Source of the DNA: Plantago ovata
Taxonomy: Eukaryota; Streptophyta; Magnoliopsida; Lamiales; Plantaginaceae
NCBI GenBank assembly: GCA_028274465.1
Contig: CM051455.1
Location: forward strand, 71,592,985 to 71,656,984
Reading direction: 5' to 3'
Length of the DNA: 64,000 nucleotides
Shown: piece after piece, positions 10,595 through 22,208 of the stretch
How positions within the stretch are numbered: the stretch's first letter is position 1
Layout: the number at the start of each line of letters is the position of its first letter
The notes under the pieces: generated by a model
What the model saw: the letters and a program-made list of their open reading frames with translations, nothing else
What the model was told of the DNA's origin: nothing
The model's database searches: none
Position numbers and translations under genes: made by a program

Positions 10595-10648
10595 AAGACT
10601 AGAGGGGGGGGGGGTGAATAGTCTTTTCCGGCTCCAGCACTGATACCA
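10595..10648 (-). promoter_or_regulatory. Copia 1 PBS and rearranged leader
   Basis: GCACTGATACCA at 10637-10648 is the PBS (minus TGGTATCAGTGC, one mismatch to the tRNA-iMet type TGGTATCAGAGC). Between PBS and gag, the normal leader of about 100 nt is replaced by a second copy of the LTR-end segment with the G11 run (10604-10614) and GTGAATAGTCTTTTC. See findings on filler duplications. Confidence 0.75.
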
Positions 10649-10650
10649 CT

Positions 10651-12079
10651 TGTTGGTCCCTTTAAACAACAAGAAAAGACTATAGGGGGGGTGAATAGTC
10701 TTTTCAAACTTTCGTCGTTTAAAAACTTTCTCAGCAAGAGCTTATTACTTTTCAGTAATGAGTTTGTTGATACTTTACTTTCTCAGCAAGTACTAGTTAC
10801 TTTTCAGTAACGAGTTTTACTAGTACTTTAAAAACAGAGTGCGGAAGTCTTTATACAATAAGTGCTTTTTAGTATGTGCTAGATTCAGTAAGTGAGCAGA
10901 GTGACAGTGTACAGATAGATAAGCTTGTTGAAAACTAAATGCAGTAAAGTAATCACACAAACACTTTTTATAGTGGTATCTGAGAGTGGCGTAATCTCTC
11001 AACTAATCCACTTTGTCTTTCTAGGACTGAATCCACTAAGATAAGTATGAGGTTCTTACAACACCTATCTAGAGCGATTCTTCAGAAACCAAAGCACACT
11101 TGCTTCGTTTCCAACCTAACTAGAGAACGAAACCTTGTTGTCCACCAAACTTGGGACTTATAATCATCAACACTATGCTTGATTAATTTCCCCCTGAATT
11201 TCACGCCAGAAAAAGGGTGTTTATCAGTTAGAGAGGTTTTGGGATGAGATGACTTGAGTATAACTTATTCAGCTATAACAAGTAATCTAAGAAACAAAAC
11301 TTTGAATACTTTGTAGTAAACAAGTTAAGTTGTTTCTGGTGACTTGTTCTTGTTCGAAAGAAAGAACACTTAACTAATTTCTTAGCCGTGAATGTTCTAC
11401 TTCTTCACACGTAGCTTTTGTTTCAAGCTTTAAGTCTTGGAACGGATCAATAGGCTGTAAAGAGAAAGATGAGTGTTTAAGCACAAGTGAGACTTTAAGT
11501 CTAAGGCTTTGTTCCTTAAGACTTCACTATCTTGCTTTTGTACTTTCAGCAGCGTCCTTCATTTGTCTTCTAGTCTTCATGTTCTTCGCATGCTTACTTT
11601 TGCATTTAATGTTCATTTGAATGAAATTCAAATATGAACGTTGGAGCGCAAATGCAAGTACTTTCAGCAAGGAGGTCACATATGTATTTCAGCAAGCGGT
11701 CAGTCTCAGTTTCAGCAAGCACAACCTACTCTGTCATATAGATTTTCACTTATGCAAGCCGTTGCTGAAATTTCCACTTTCTGAGCAACATGTGCCTCTG
11801 TAGATACCGTCTTCAGAAATCTTCTTAAGTCTTCAGTCTTCGAATTCTTCAAGTTTCGTAACGGTTCTAGTGCTTCAATAGTTCGTTTGTATAAACAAAG
11901 TACATCATCAGCAAAACCAAAGCACCTAACTAGTACCTACACTAAGTCTTCAACAAACGTTCCTCTTGTACAATGTCCTTAAAATTCTAAATTCCTATGG
12001 ACCTTAAGAGTACTAGTTAATGGACTTTTCTTAATTTAGCATGGTTAATTGCTCATCAAAATTTACAAGTTTCCTAACA
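10651..12079 (-). repeat. 5' LTR of copia 1 (1,429 bp), TATA box deleted
   Basis: On the minus strand it starts TGTTAGGAAACTTG (12079) and ends GGGACCAACA (10651). Relative to copia 2 it lacks about 90 bp around 11490, including the TATTTATA (minus TATAAATA) promoter element, so transcription from this LTR would be impaired. Confidence 0.9.
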
Positions 12080-12555
12080 AACTCCTTCTCGAAGTTCTTC
12101 CAAGTGCGGTCAACTTCCTCTTGTCTCCACCTTGCATCGACGGTCCTCCACCAATTTCTCGCTGCTCCCACGAACTGGAACGCTGCAAGCTCAATCTTTC
12201 TCTCGTCCGGGTAGTGCAGAATTGAGAACAAGTTCTCCATGCTCTCTAGCCAGAGCTCAGCCTTGCGGGCGTCAGGCACCCCATCGAACTGGTCGGGATG
12301 GAAACGGGTGAAGCGCTCAGCAGCCTGGTCGATGGTTTGAGTCGGTGGCGGTGGCGGTGCAACAAGCTGGGCAGGGGGTGGCGTAAAATGGCGCATAGTC
12401 TCACTGAAGTTTCCCAAGGCGGCAATGATTCGCTCAACTTTGTCCGAAGTGCCATCATTGTTGTTTTTGTCACTGCTGGGGCTGCCGTTGTTGGTGTTGT
12501 TGTTGCCGTTCTTGGTGTTGTTGTTGCCGTTGCGAGTGTTGATCCTTGGAGACAT
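12080..12555 (-). pseudogene. Gypsy E gag, C-terminally truncated
   Basis: It starts with ATG at 12555 after a leader. The N-terminus is a low-complexity Asn/Gly/Thr stretch, then a Pro-rich segment, then a Retrotrans_gag core with features such as FHPDQFDGVPD, AELWLESME and FVGAARNWWRT. It runs open to the junction with the copia 1 LTR; the residues after FVRK are copia LTR sequence read in frame. About 158 residues of gag remain. I see no stop inside. Confidence 0.8.
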
Positions 12556-13076
12556 CCTATCGCAATTGGTCTAAGGTAAGTAACGTAATTAACGTCCTCG
12601 AGTGTGACTATCCTAAGGCGTTACAATCTTAAGGCCAAACTATTGCATAAATGAGAACTTAAAGCATGCGATCAATAACGTAAAAAGTGACATACTTTTA
12701 AATAGAACACATAAACAACATGCATTTAAGGCAACATAAACAATTGGATAGTCTCAATAAAAGCAAACAGGGTCAATAGTAGTATCATGCAAAAGGAGAA
12801 CGTACGAAAATTCCAACTAAACAGACAGATAAGTCATTTGAAAACTTTAGGAAAAAACAAAGTAAGTCGGTCAAGAACTCAGTCAATGGTCAACTTTAAC
12901 AACAATACAACATTCTAGAAAAACATGACAGTAGAACAGTTCAGAGTTAGTACGGAGAACTAGACAGTAAAAGAGACAGGACAAAGACCACTCAACCTAT
13001 GCAGCGACTCGGACCCTCACACACACACCCCAAAGGCCAGAAGATCCTATCCTAGCAAGCTTGAGTTTTCACTCAA

Positions 13077-13088
13077 GCTCTGATACCA
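13077..13088 (-). promoter_or_regulatory. Primer-binding site of gypsy E
   Basis: The minus strand reads TGGTATCAGAGC, complementary to the 3' end of plant initiator tRNA-Met, two nucleotides after the LTR end. The sense continuation TTGAGTG also fits the usual longer PBS. Confidence 0.85.
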
Positions 13089-13090
13089 TC

Positions 13091-15046
13091 TGTAACGGTA
13101 CCGTAATTTTGAAAATAATATTTTAATCGGAAAATCAAACGGTCTTTTAAAAATAACGGTAAGTAAAGGTTTTGACTTTCAAACGAGCTTACAATTCAAG
13201 AGAAATAAATGCGGAAGCTAAAAGATAATGAAGTTCAACGGAAAATAACAAGTGAGGACAAGTTTCTTCTTATTTGAAAATAACCCCAAACCAAAAATCC
13301 CCCACACTCTCGAGTTGCCAGACACCTACTAGAGCTCATTTGTAGTCGAACCAACAAGGAAGTGTTTTGAAAAGAGTGGTGAGATAAAGGATCTCAATGG
13401 TGCTCATGCAAAGTTGATTTCATGCAATTTTGTAGAAAATCTTTCAGTTTAAAGACAGAGGCAAATTACAGGTAGTAAATTCAGATAACAATCAGTTCAG
13501 TAGACAAGCAAATCAATCGGTTAAGATGTCAGAAAACGGTAAGTTAGTTGTTTTGAAAACAGTACAATAACAGTTGGTGCAGCCCGCCTTATTGCTCCTA
13601 CTCCCAATAGCCCTTATCACCCCGTCTAGAAGGAATTCAATTCTAGCCAGTACAGTGTCCTGTGTACGTTCAGGAAAAGTCCTACGACCCAAATAGACCT
13701 CAGCTTCTTCTGCCTCGCGTCTTAAGGGATTAGACTAGGTGACTCATAAATAAACCCGATAGTCAATACTACCCAAGCCTACCTACTCATCAAACTAATC
13801 GACCGGTCAACAGTTAACCTTAAAACAGTACTCGAAAACCGAGAAAGGTATGAGAAAACAATGGTCAGTTAAGAAGGCAGTAGTCAGTTGATGAGTCAGT
13901 AAGACAGCAAACAATATCATGTAATAGTACAGTGCAATAATCAATTCCCAAAGCTTGGTGGTTTAAGGTGTCATGCATAGTATTTCAAACGTGCAATTAT
14001 ACTTATGAAAGTAACATACATGTACGTATACATATGAAGCAGGAACAGATAATAAGTACAATAATATAGTACGCAATTAACACATAACTTCCTTGTAGTT
14101 TTAGAAAACAGACAGTAACACTCACCTCAAATCGTGCGAGCAAGAACTATCGAAGTACAGCGAATTACTGGATAACGGATGAAGCACCTAAACAGAAACG
14201 ACTCATTACTAACTAGAAGTCGAAACCAAAAACTCAAACGGTAAAAGTTAAAAGGTCGAAGAAAAGGTTGTGAAGCTGGGGTTCGAAGTCAAGACCTTAA
14301 GGTTGAACTAGACCTTACTAAACCAACTAGGCTACTCAATCACTTAGTAGCAAAGCTTTAAGTAAAAAGACTTGAAGATCATGTTTAGAAAACATTAAAC
14401 TTGTAAAGATTTGTCTAAAAGACTCAAAACAGTTCGGTTGTTCATTAAATAGAACGGTTAAGCTCAAACATTTTGGCAAAATCAGTTTAGTAGATACGTA
14501 AGTACTCTACGCAGTTTCACAACCTAGGATAGGAAGGTCAAAAGTCAACTTCAGTCAACAGTTCAACTAATTAGTTACCGTTCAGAATCTGTTCAAGGGT
14601 AAAACATGTCATTTGAGAATTACATGGGCACTACTGTAATTGTTCCAAGGTGAGCTAGGGTCTTAAAAGCCAAAGCAGTAACTCAGTGGGTCAAACTGTA
14701 ATTTTCAGAAAGCTAGGTCAACAAGTCACCAAAGTCAAACCGTCATCCAAGTCCAGAAAATACGAAAGGGTAAAATGGGTCAATTCATAACGTAGCCAAC
14801 TATCAATCAAAAATTCAGTCCAACTACAAGTGTATAACGGTCAACAATCCATTCAGGGGTAAAATAGTCAATTCCAAAATCTCACAAGGGTATAACAGTC
14901 AATTTCAGGACAGGGGTAAAACGGTCAAGTCCAGATTTCGTAGGGGTAAAATGGTCCAGAATTCCAAAAAGAAAACAAACGAAGAAGAAGAAAAAGGAAT
15001 CGGGATTTACCTTTCAAAATGGGAAAACGGGATCGTATCTGTTACA
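13091..15046 (-). repeat. 5' LTR of gypsy E (about 1,956 bp)
   Basis: Minus strand starts TGTAACAG (15046) and ends CGTTACA (13091), matched TGTAAC/GTTACA ends placed 2 nt from the PBS. The body is AT-rich and contains many dispersed GGGTAAAANGGTCAA-type words (14590-14960). The outer boundary is inferred from the terminal inverted repeat alone, because the partner LTR is out of view. Confidence 0.65.
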
Positions 15047-16707
15047 ATCAAACAAACGAAACAAACAAGAAACACGGGATTTAATCCCAAAACACAAATC
15101 AGTAAGGGTTAAAATCTCCAATTGAATTCGCAACCTGCCGCATTGAACTTCACCCTTCCCAACGGCGAAGTGGTCCGACCAGCAGATTACGGGATGGGCG
15201 AAGCTCAATACGGCTTATTTCTTCTCACCATACAACAATGCTTGGGAGCGAATGAAGCCGCATGAGTTGAAGAGGAACTCCAAACTCGGGGGATAAGACT
15301 CACGCAAGTACAAGACCAACCTCAGGGGAATCTCCCCGCTCCTCGCCAATCCCAACCAAGAGCACCCCGAGTTCAAGATGAAGGTCATTCCAGAGCTAAC
15401 ACAAGGCCAATCCAATCTAGACTTGGACCTCAAAGGGTTCAATATAGGTTAGGACCACAAGGTGCTCCCGATGACTTGAGAGAATTGATTGAGAGAAGGA
15501 TAAGAGCGTCCATGCAAAATGTCGCTCCTCAAGAAAACCCAGCTCAAGTTGCAAACCCTCTTGCTCTTCCAAACCAGGTTACTCCCAACCAAGTAACTCT
15601 TTTGAATCAGCCCGAAGTGATGGCGAAGAACAACGCTTTGAGAACTGTCGCGGAGGTAACCCCTCTGGTCGGGATCGACCCGGTCACTAAAAGGATACTC
15701 ACCTTAGAAGAACTTACAGCTCAAAGGACTGCCCTTGATGCTCGAATAGAAACCTTAAAGAATGTTGTTCAAGAGCAAGAGCATGATGCAGATCCAAGCC
15801 CATTGTGCGACGAGATAAGGAACCATCAAGCAAAGATCGAGAGAGGCTTTCCTAGCTTCGAAAGCTACGACGGAACAAGTTGTCCCAAAGACTACTTGGG
15901 AAGATTTGGCACCAGGATGGATGCATAAGGGCATGATTCAAAAACAAAGGCATTACTCTTTCCGGCTAACCTATGAAATGGTGGTCACGCCTTCCTCATC
16001 GCTCCATCATGTTCTACAGAGAGCTCTGCCAGTAATTCTCTAAGAGATTCGAGAAGGTTATGAACACCAAGAGAAGAGTAAGATACTTGGCTGAGATTGT
16101 CCAAAAGCCAAATCAAGACTTGAGAGATTTCATCAATAGGTTCAATGAGGCAGCTCTCCAAGTAGAAGTCCACTCGATCAATGAGAGAAAGGAATACTTG
16201 TATGTTAACACTACCAATGTCAAGTTCCAAGAGGTGCTCTCGGCATCGTTTGTGGACAGTGAAGCTCAATTTGCAAAAGTTTGCAAAGATTTCCTTGAAG
16301 CGGAAGAGTTTCGAAAAATGGAAGGAAAAAGAAAAGGAGAAGGAATACCCTCCGAGGCAACAAAATTCTGGAAAACAAAGAAAAGATCAAAAGCACAGTT
16401 TGATCAAGGAAGGTCCTTCGAGGAATGAGATCAGGGACAGAAGAACTCCTCCGAGAAGATCACCTCCAAGGAGGTACAACAACTATACAGACTTGAATAG
16501 ACCAAAATCCGACATCTTGAACTATATAGTCTCGAGGAAGCTAGATGTGACATAGCCACCTCCGATCCAAGAGAGCCGAAAGAACAAAAATTCCAAGAAA
16601 TTCTGTCAATTTCACAAAGGAAAGGGATACACTGCTGACGAGTGCGTCGAGCTCAAGAACGAGATCGAGAGGATGATCCGAAATGGACAATTGGTTAACT
16701 ATGTCCG
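15047..16707 (+). pseudogene. Tat-like gypsy element F, piece 1: gag
   Basis: Coding similarity starts about 15143 (LNFTLPNGEVV...) without a visible ATG; 15047-15142 has no identifiable content. The frame has a TGA at 15263, then continues with the gag N-terminal region and ESYDGTSCPKDYLGRF (about 15860). A frameshifted stretch (15928-16060) follows, then the conserved LRDFINRFNEAALQVE block, a basic region, and a zinc-knuckle-like FCQFHKGKGYTADECVELK. This is the Tat/Ogre/Retand-type gag pattern. It is cut at 16707 by the composite insertion and has several stops and frameshifts. Confidence 0.75.
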
Positions 16708-17377
16708 TGTTAGGAAACTTGTAATTTTGATGAGCAATTAACCATGCTAAATTAAGGAAAGTCCAGTAACTAGTACTCTTAAGGTCCATAGGAATTTAGA
16801 ATTTTAAGGACATTGTAAAAGAGGAACGTTTGCTGAAGACTTAGTGTAGGTACTAGTTAGGTGCTTTAGTTTGCCCATGGTGTACTTTGTTTTTACAAAT
16901 GAAGTATTGAAGCACTAGAACCGCTCATAAACATGAAGATTCGAAGACTGAAGAGTTAGAAGAATTCTGAGAAAGGTATCTACAAAGGCACATGTTGCTC
17001 AGAATGTGATATTTTCAACAACAGCTTGCATAAGTGAAAATCTATATGACAGAGTAGGTTTTGCTTGCTGAAACTGAGACTGACCACTTGCTGAAAAACA
17101 TATGTGACGTCCTTGCTGAAGAGTGCTTGCATTTTGGCTCCAACGTTCACATTTGAATTTGATTCAAATGAACATTAAATGCAAAGTAGGCACGCGAAGA
17201 ACATGAAGACTAGAAGACAAATGAAGGACGCTGCTGAAAGTACAAAAGCAAGATAGTGACATCTTAAGGTGCAAAGCCTTAGAATTTGAAATTCAAACGG
17301 CTCCCTTGATACACTATAAATAGAGGTCGTCTGGCAAAGAGTAGATCTGTGTCAACAACGTGATCAAACTCTCACTT
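16708..17377 (+). repeat. Partial copia LTR in inverted (plus) orientation
   Basis: It starts TGTTAGGAAACTTG and follows the copia LTR through its TATA box (CACTATAAATAGAGG, about 17310-17325) to about 17377, then switches straight into the minus-strand env-like ORF of copia 2. The switch shows a 3-nt overlap (CTT, 17375-17377). The remaining 900 bp of this LTR is missing. See finding on inversion. Confidence 0.85.
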
Positions 17378-17939
17378 TCTTCATTTTCTCATTTCTGACG
17401 TCACTGTAGAAAGCTTCAATTTCTTCGTCAGTGGCAGTGACGTCATCTTCAGTTCCAGTGGTTGGAATCTGAAAAATTTCCGCTAAATCAGTCCATTTCA
17501 GGACGATTTGCGTGTTCTGAACATAAGTAAGGATCACTTTTTTAGTGACTCCATTACTGTCTGTAAGGGACTGGATTTCTGCATTGTTGTAGAATTCCAT
17601 TATATCAATCATGCTCACTTGCTTAGTGCGAGCAGAGATAAAGTTCATGAGGCCTTGCTGCTTGATAAACTCAAGCGCCTCTTCATTTTGGTCATCAAGT
17701 TCTTGTTCATAAAAGTACCTAATGTACTTTTCTTTTGCAAACCCTCCCCATTGCATCAACATCTCACACTTTGCAGTGTTAAGATATGATGGAGGCATAG
17801 GTTTTTCTGTGATTCGGTCGTTTTTCGACACAACTTTCGTTGTGTTTGTGGCCGGAGTAGTCACCGGAGCAATGCGTGTTTCAGCATTGTCAACCTTTGA
17901 CGACTTTGAGGACTTTGATAACTGTCTCTTGGGAGCCAT
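17378..17939 (-). pseudogene. N-terminus of the copia 2 env-like extra ORF
   Basis: ATG at 17939 (MAPKRQLSKSSKSSK) opens about 187 residues before the inversion breakpoint. After a basic Ser/Lys-rich start comes a globular region containing CEMLMQWGGFAKEKYIRYF, DIMEFYNNAEIQSL and LKWTDLAEIFQIP. The latter spacing resembles the plant 'putative plant transposon protein' domain (PF20167) also seen in element D. This copy preserves about 100 residues that copia 3 has lost. No signal peptide is evident. Confidence 0.65.
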
Positions 17940-18835
17940 TTTGTTTTATAGAGCAAGAAAATGTGTACGAAAAGAGATAGTTTACTTTTTGACCGGAGGT
18001 ACAGTAGATTCAGGCTAGAATTTGCAGAGAAAGGAAATGTGAGTTAAAGAATTTTGTCATTTCTCTAACTCCTTCTTTATATAGTGTCTCTGGTGTGTGA
18101 GAAACTCAATCGATTTAAGCTCTCAGCAAGGGTAAAACAGAGAAACACTGGAGTTAGTGGAGCCTTTGCATTGAATGCGTAGTGGCCCACTAACTAAAAC
18201 CGTCAGAGCACTCTCTCTCTTTGTTTTGTTAGCCGTTAGATAAGTAACTCCTTTTAATCAATGGCCACGATTGAATTTCATGTCATGATTATTGCGAGTT
18301 TATCTGTGCCAGTTTAACGTCACAAATTGGTTTTACCGAGTTTTAAGGGAATAGATTGCTTGCTGAAATAGACAAGAATCTTTTCAGCGAGTTTGAATTA
18401 TCACTCTTGATACTTGCTGAAAGTTCCCCCTTACTTAGATATCTCATATTGTCTTAAGTTTAAAAGATATTTCTGATTTCCCGTATCAGTAAATTCTTTT
18501 TGTACTTGAGATATCATTTGGTAAAACTGAGAGATGAGCTTTGCTCTTTTTCTGAGTTCCCGTCTCAGAAAATTTCTTTAATACTTGAATACCTGTTTCA
18601 GTATCTTTGATTGTCTGAGTGCCCGTCTCAGCAATCTTTAAGTTCTTTCTCTTACTGAGTGCCTGTCTCAGCAAGTGATCAAGTTTCCTAACAAATACCC
18701 GTTTTGAAGGAATTACTTGCTGAATGCCTGTTTCAGCAATCATGTAGTGACTTATCAATTCTTAGAAGAAATCAGTAAAATAGGAATACTTTGGCTTGCT
18801 GAATACCTGTTTCAGCATTCTGCCAAGTATATCCC
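17940..18835 (-). other. Copia 2 spacer between pol and the env-like ORF
   Basis: About 900 nt of spacer. On the minus strand it carries the array of TGCTGAAACAGG...TTCAGCA inverted words (18490-18830) and the 90-codon ORF at 18486-18758. The rest (17940-18480) is AT-rich leader of the env-like ORF, with no other gene seen. Confidence 0.7.
18486..18758 (-). CDS. Conserved 90-codon ORF with ETGIQ/ETGTQ repeats (copia 2)
   Basis: An ATG-started frame of 90 codons with the repeats AETGIQ, AETGTQ, TETGIQ and SETGTQ, and a central conserved segment (FVRKLDHLLRQALSKRK). The corresponding ORF in copia 3 (49696-49968) is also open, also 90 codons, and about three quarters identical; near the end two compensating indels shift the frame yet keep the same stop. 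The DNA under each repeat forms an inverted word pair, so conservation could also reflect RNA structure. I know no protein family with this pattern. Translation is unproven. Confidence 0.35.
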   Translation of the reverse strand: MISHYMIAETGIQQVIPSKRVFVRKLDHLLRQALSKRKNLKIAETGTQTIKDTETGIQVLKKFSETGTQKKSKAHLSVLPNDISSTKRIY

Positions 18836-21800
18836 TTATTGAGGTAGTTCAATCAATCCAAGGTTATACCTTAGCATTGCGAACCTATTATCCGGTAGGG
18901 GCTTGGTAAAGATGTCAGCAAGCTGATCTTCATTTCCTACTTTCACAACGTCAATATCACCTTTTTCCACATGATCTCTAATGAAATGATGTCTAATATC
19001 AATGTGCTTGGTCCTAGAGTGAAACTTAGGATTTTGCGTGATTGCAATAGCACTTGTATTATCACAAAAGATTGGTGTTTACTTTGCAGAAATACCATAA
19101 TCTCTTAATTGTTGCTGAATCCATAGGATTTGAGCTGTGCAACAACCAGCTGCAATGTATTCAGATTCAGTAGATGAATTGGCGACACAGGTTTGCTTCT
19201 TGCTGAACCATGATATTAATCTAGTACCCAAAAATTGACAAGTTCCAGAGGTACTTTTTCTATCAAGAGTTGATCCTCCATGATCAGCATCAGAATAGCC
19301 AACCAATTCAAGTCCAGAATCTTTAGGATACCATAATCCAACATTGACTATACCTTTAACATATTTCAGTATCTTGATTGCCTTTTTGTAGTGTGATTCT
19401 CTTGGATCAGATTGGAATCTTGCACACACACAAACCGCATACTGAATGTCAGGTCTACTTGCTGTTAGATACAACAAGGAACCAATGAGCTTCCTATACT
19501 TGTGTTCTTCAACACTTTTGTCCTCTTTAGTATAGCCCAATTTGGTACCAACACTCATAGGGATCTTTTCAGGTTTCTCATCCTCTTTGATCCTAAACTT
19601 TATGAGCATTTCTTTCGCATACTTTGCTTGATTTATGAATATTCCATCTTTGAGTTGCTTGACTTGCAACCCTAGGAAATAATTCAATTTTCCCATCATA
19701 CTCATTTCAAACTTATTTGTCATGAGTTTGGCAAAATCATCACAAAGTTGCTTGTCCTTAGATCCAAAAATTATGTCATCCACATAAATTTGAACTAAGA
19801 TTATTTTACCATCATGGTTCATGGTAAATAATGTTTTGTCAACTTCACCTTTCTTGAAACCATTTTCCAGCAAGAACTTAGCCAAGGTATCATACCACGC
19901 TCTTGGTGCTTGCTTTAGACCATATACAGCTTTCTGAAGCTTGTATACCATCTTGATTTCTGAGGGAAGGTCAAAGCCATGGGGTTGTTCTAGGTAGACT
20001 TCTTCAGCAAGTTCACCATTTAAGAATGCACTTTTAACATCCATTTGGTAAACAATGAAGTCATTGTGAGCAGCAAAGGCCAAGAAAAGCCTAATTGCAT
20101 CCAATCTTGCAACTGGTGCATAAGACTCATCATAGTCCAATCCTTCAGTCTGACAGTAACCTTGAGCAACTAAACGTGCTTTATTTCTTGTTACTTCACC
20201 AGACTCGCTCAGCTTGTTTCTGAACACCCACTTTGTACCAATAACTTTCTTGTCTTCAACAAGTGGCACAAGTTTCCAGACTTTGTTCCTTTCAGATTGA
20301 TCCAATTCTTCTTGCATTGCCTTTATCCATTCAGAATGCTTCAAAGCTTCTTCTATGGTTTTAGGTTCAAATTCTGAAACAAAGCAAGAGAACAATGATT
20401 CTACTTCTACGGCAGTTGCTTCTTCAGCAAGTCCGTGAGTAGCTTTGGATCTAGTCTCTTGGCGTTTATTAATATCACCAATCATATCCGTAGAGGGATG
20501 ATCTCTAATCCATTTATTAACAGGTTTCCTGTTTGTTGGATCAGGATATGTTTGCTCATCAGCATGTGACTCTTCAGTATGTACTTGTTCAGTACTACTG
20601 GGAATTTGTGTCTCTACTGAGATTTGTTCATCAGCAACTGCTTGTTCAGCATTGCTAGATTGAGGTACTGGAGATTGCGTAATTTCAGCAACTTCCGGAG
20701 CCACCGCGTCTTTAGCTGGAAATTCTTTGTCGTGAACTATATTTATCTTGTCATGACTCGGGGGAGGAGAGTCATTGTCAGAATCATCATTTAGTTCAAT
20801 TGACTTGATTTTTCTAGCATCAGATTCAGTTCTTTGCTCATGTATGATTAACTTTTTCATACATTCTGATATTTCTTCTTCAGCAGGCACACCTTGTGAC
20901 TTTTCGTAGAATACAACATGCACTGATTCTTCAATCTTTTGTGCCTTTTCGTTGTAAACTCTATAAGCTTTACTATGCAAGGAGTAGCCTAGAAATACTT
21001 CGTCTGCCTTTGGTTGAAATGTTCTTAGGTATTCTCTACCATTATTAAGAACGAAACACTTGCAACCAAATACTCTTAGATGAGTGATGTTAGGAGGTCT
21101 TCCAACAAACAATTCATAAGGAGTTTTGTTGTAATCCTTAGTAATGAAACATCTGTTTTGAGTATAGCAGGCGGTATTAATCGCTTCAACCCAATAAGCC
21201 TCACTTATTTCAGTGTCAGCAAGCATTGTTCTTGCGGCTTATTTCAGGGTACGATTCTTTCGTTCAGCAACACCATTTTGCTGTGGTGTTCTTACTGAGG
21301 ATAACTGATGTTGTATACCTTTTGAGGTACAATATTCAGTTATGTACTGGTTTACAAACTCAGTACCATGGTCTGTCCTTATGACTTTTACCTTGTCATT
21401 TTTCATGACTTCAAGCTTATTCAGCAAGTTAGGTATTTCAGTCTTGGTTTCAGATTTGTGCTTGATGAATACTACCCACGTGAATCTTGAATAGTCATCT
21501 ACGACGACTAGACCATACTTCTTACCAGCATAGCTTGTTGAAGAAGATTCAAACAAGTCCATGTGCAAGAGTTGTAAAGGTTTTGTAGGTGACGGTACTG
21601 CCTTGTTCTTGAAAGAAGATTTGGTTTGCTTTCCTTGCTGACATGCATTGCAAACACCATCCTTCTTAAAAGTAACCCTAGGTAATCCAACTACAAAAGC
21701 CTTTTTAGACAGCTTATTCAGCGTCTTGAAGTTTAGATGACTTGTTCGTTTATGCCATAACCATGCTTTTTCAGCAAGGCAATCATGATCTGAGACAAGG

Positions 21801-22203
21801 CATTTTTCAACATTTGCTGAAGACCAATCAACGGTGTACAAGCCTCCTGATCTTCTTGCAATCATTATTACCTTTTTAGTCTCAAAATCTACAAGTTTAC
21901 ATTCATCACTTTTAATTTCGATGAAGTATCCTTTGTCAGCAAACTGACTCATGCTGAAAAGGTTAAACTTAAGATTTTTGACATAAAGAACTCAGTGATG
22001 GTTATGCATCCTAACTTCACATCACCATAGCCCTTTGTAGAACCAGAGCCTCCACCAGCAAACCTTATTGTTGGACCTTTAGACCACCGTCTATAGTTTA
22101 TAAGGTTATTCTTGTTGCCCGTCATGTGCTTTCCACAACCACTATCAAAGTGCCAGATTGCATCGTTTGTCTCCGTGGCTGAAGTCTGCACAATCAAGAG
22201 CAA
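18836..22203 (-). pseudogene. Copia 2 pol polyprotein (protease, integrase, RT, RNase H)
   Basis: Domains in order: protease with FDSGCGKHMTG; integrase zinc finger (HKRTSHL ... CNACQQGK) and DDE core (HMDLFES, RTDHGTEF, VAERKN, catalytic Glu present); reverse transcriptase with AFLNGEL and YVDD; RNase H with SDADHGG and TESEY. It ends ELPQ at 18836. Disruptions relative to copia 3: a 1-nt deletion near 21990 (after the protease), a GAA-to-TAA stop near 21239 just after the integrase core, and an AAA-to-TAA stop near 19079 in RNase H. Length matches a normal Sirevirus pol (about 1,120 aa). Confidence 0.9.
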
Positions 22204-22208
22204 ACAAG

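Larger units (their letters stand above)
7996..12079 (-). mobile_element. Sirevirus-type Ty1/copia copy 1 (5' part, minus strand)
   Basis: Read on the minus strand: 5' LTR (10651-12079), PBS (10637-10648), gag (8178-10537) and the first residues of pol, where insertion of element A at 7995/7996 cuts it. The remaining pol and 3' LTR should lie left of the window. Its LTR end at 12079 lies inside the gag of gypsy E, so copia 1 inserted into E. The frames contain stops and frameshifts, so the copy is inactive. Confidence 0.85.
12080..15046 (-). mobile_element. Ty3/gypsy element E, 5' end (minus strand)
   Basis: LTR, tRNA-iMet-type PBS, non-coding leader (12556-13076) and the first part of gag, cut at 12079/12080 by copia 1. 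The pol region would lie beyond the left edge of the window. The gag type and iMet PBS suggest a chromovirus such as Tekay/Del, but no pol is visible to confirm the lineage. Confidence 0.75.

Noticed and set aside
10604..10614. G11 run (and C8-C10 runs in other copia LTRs) as a special regulatory tract
   Set aside because: It varies in length between copies as ordinary homopolymers do and may include sequencing error.
12298..12579. Plus-strand ORF with hydrophobic Val/Gly run opposite gypsy E gag
   Set aside because: Antisense of the Asn-rich gag start; composition by-product.
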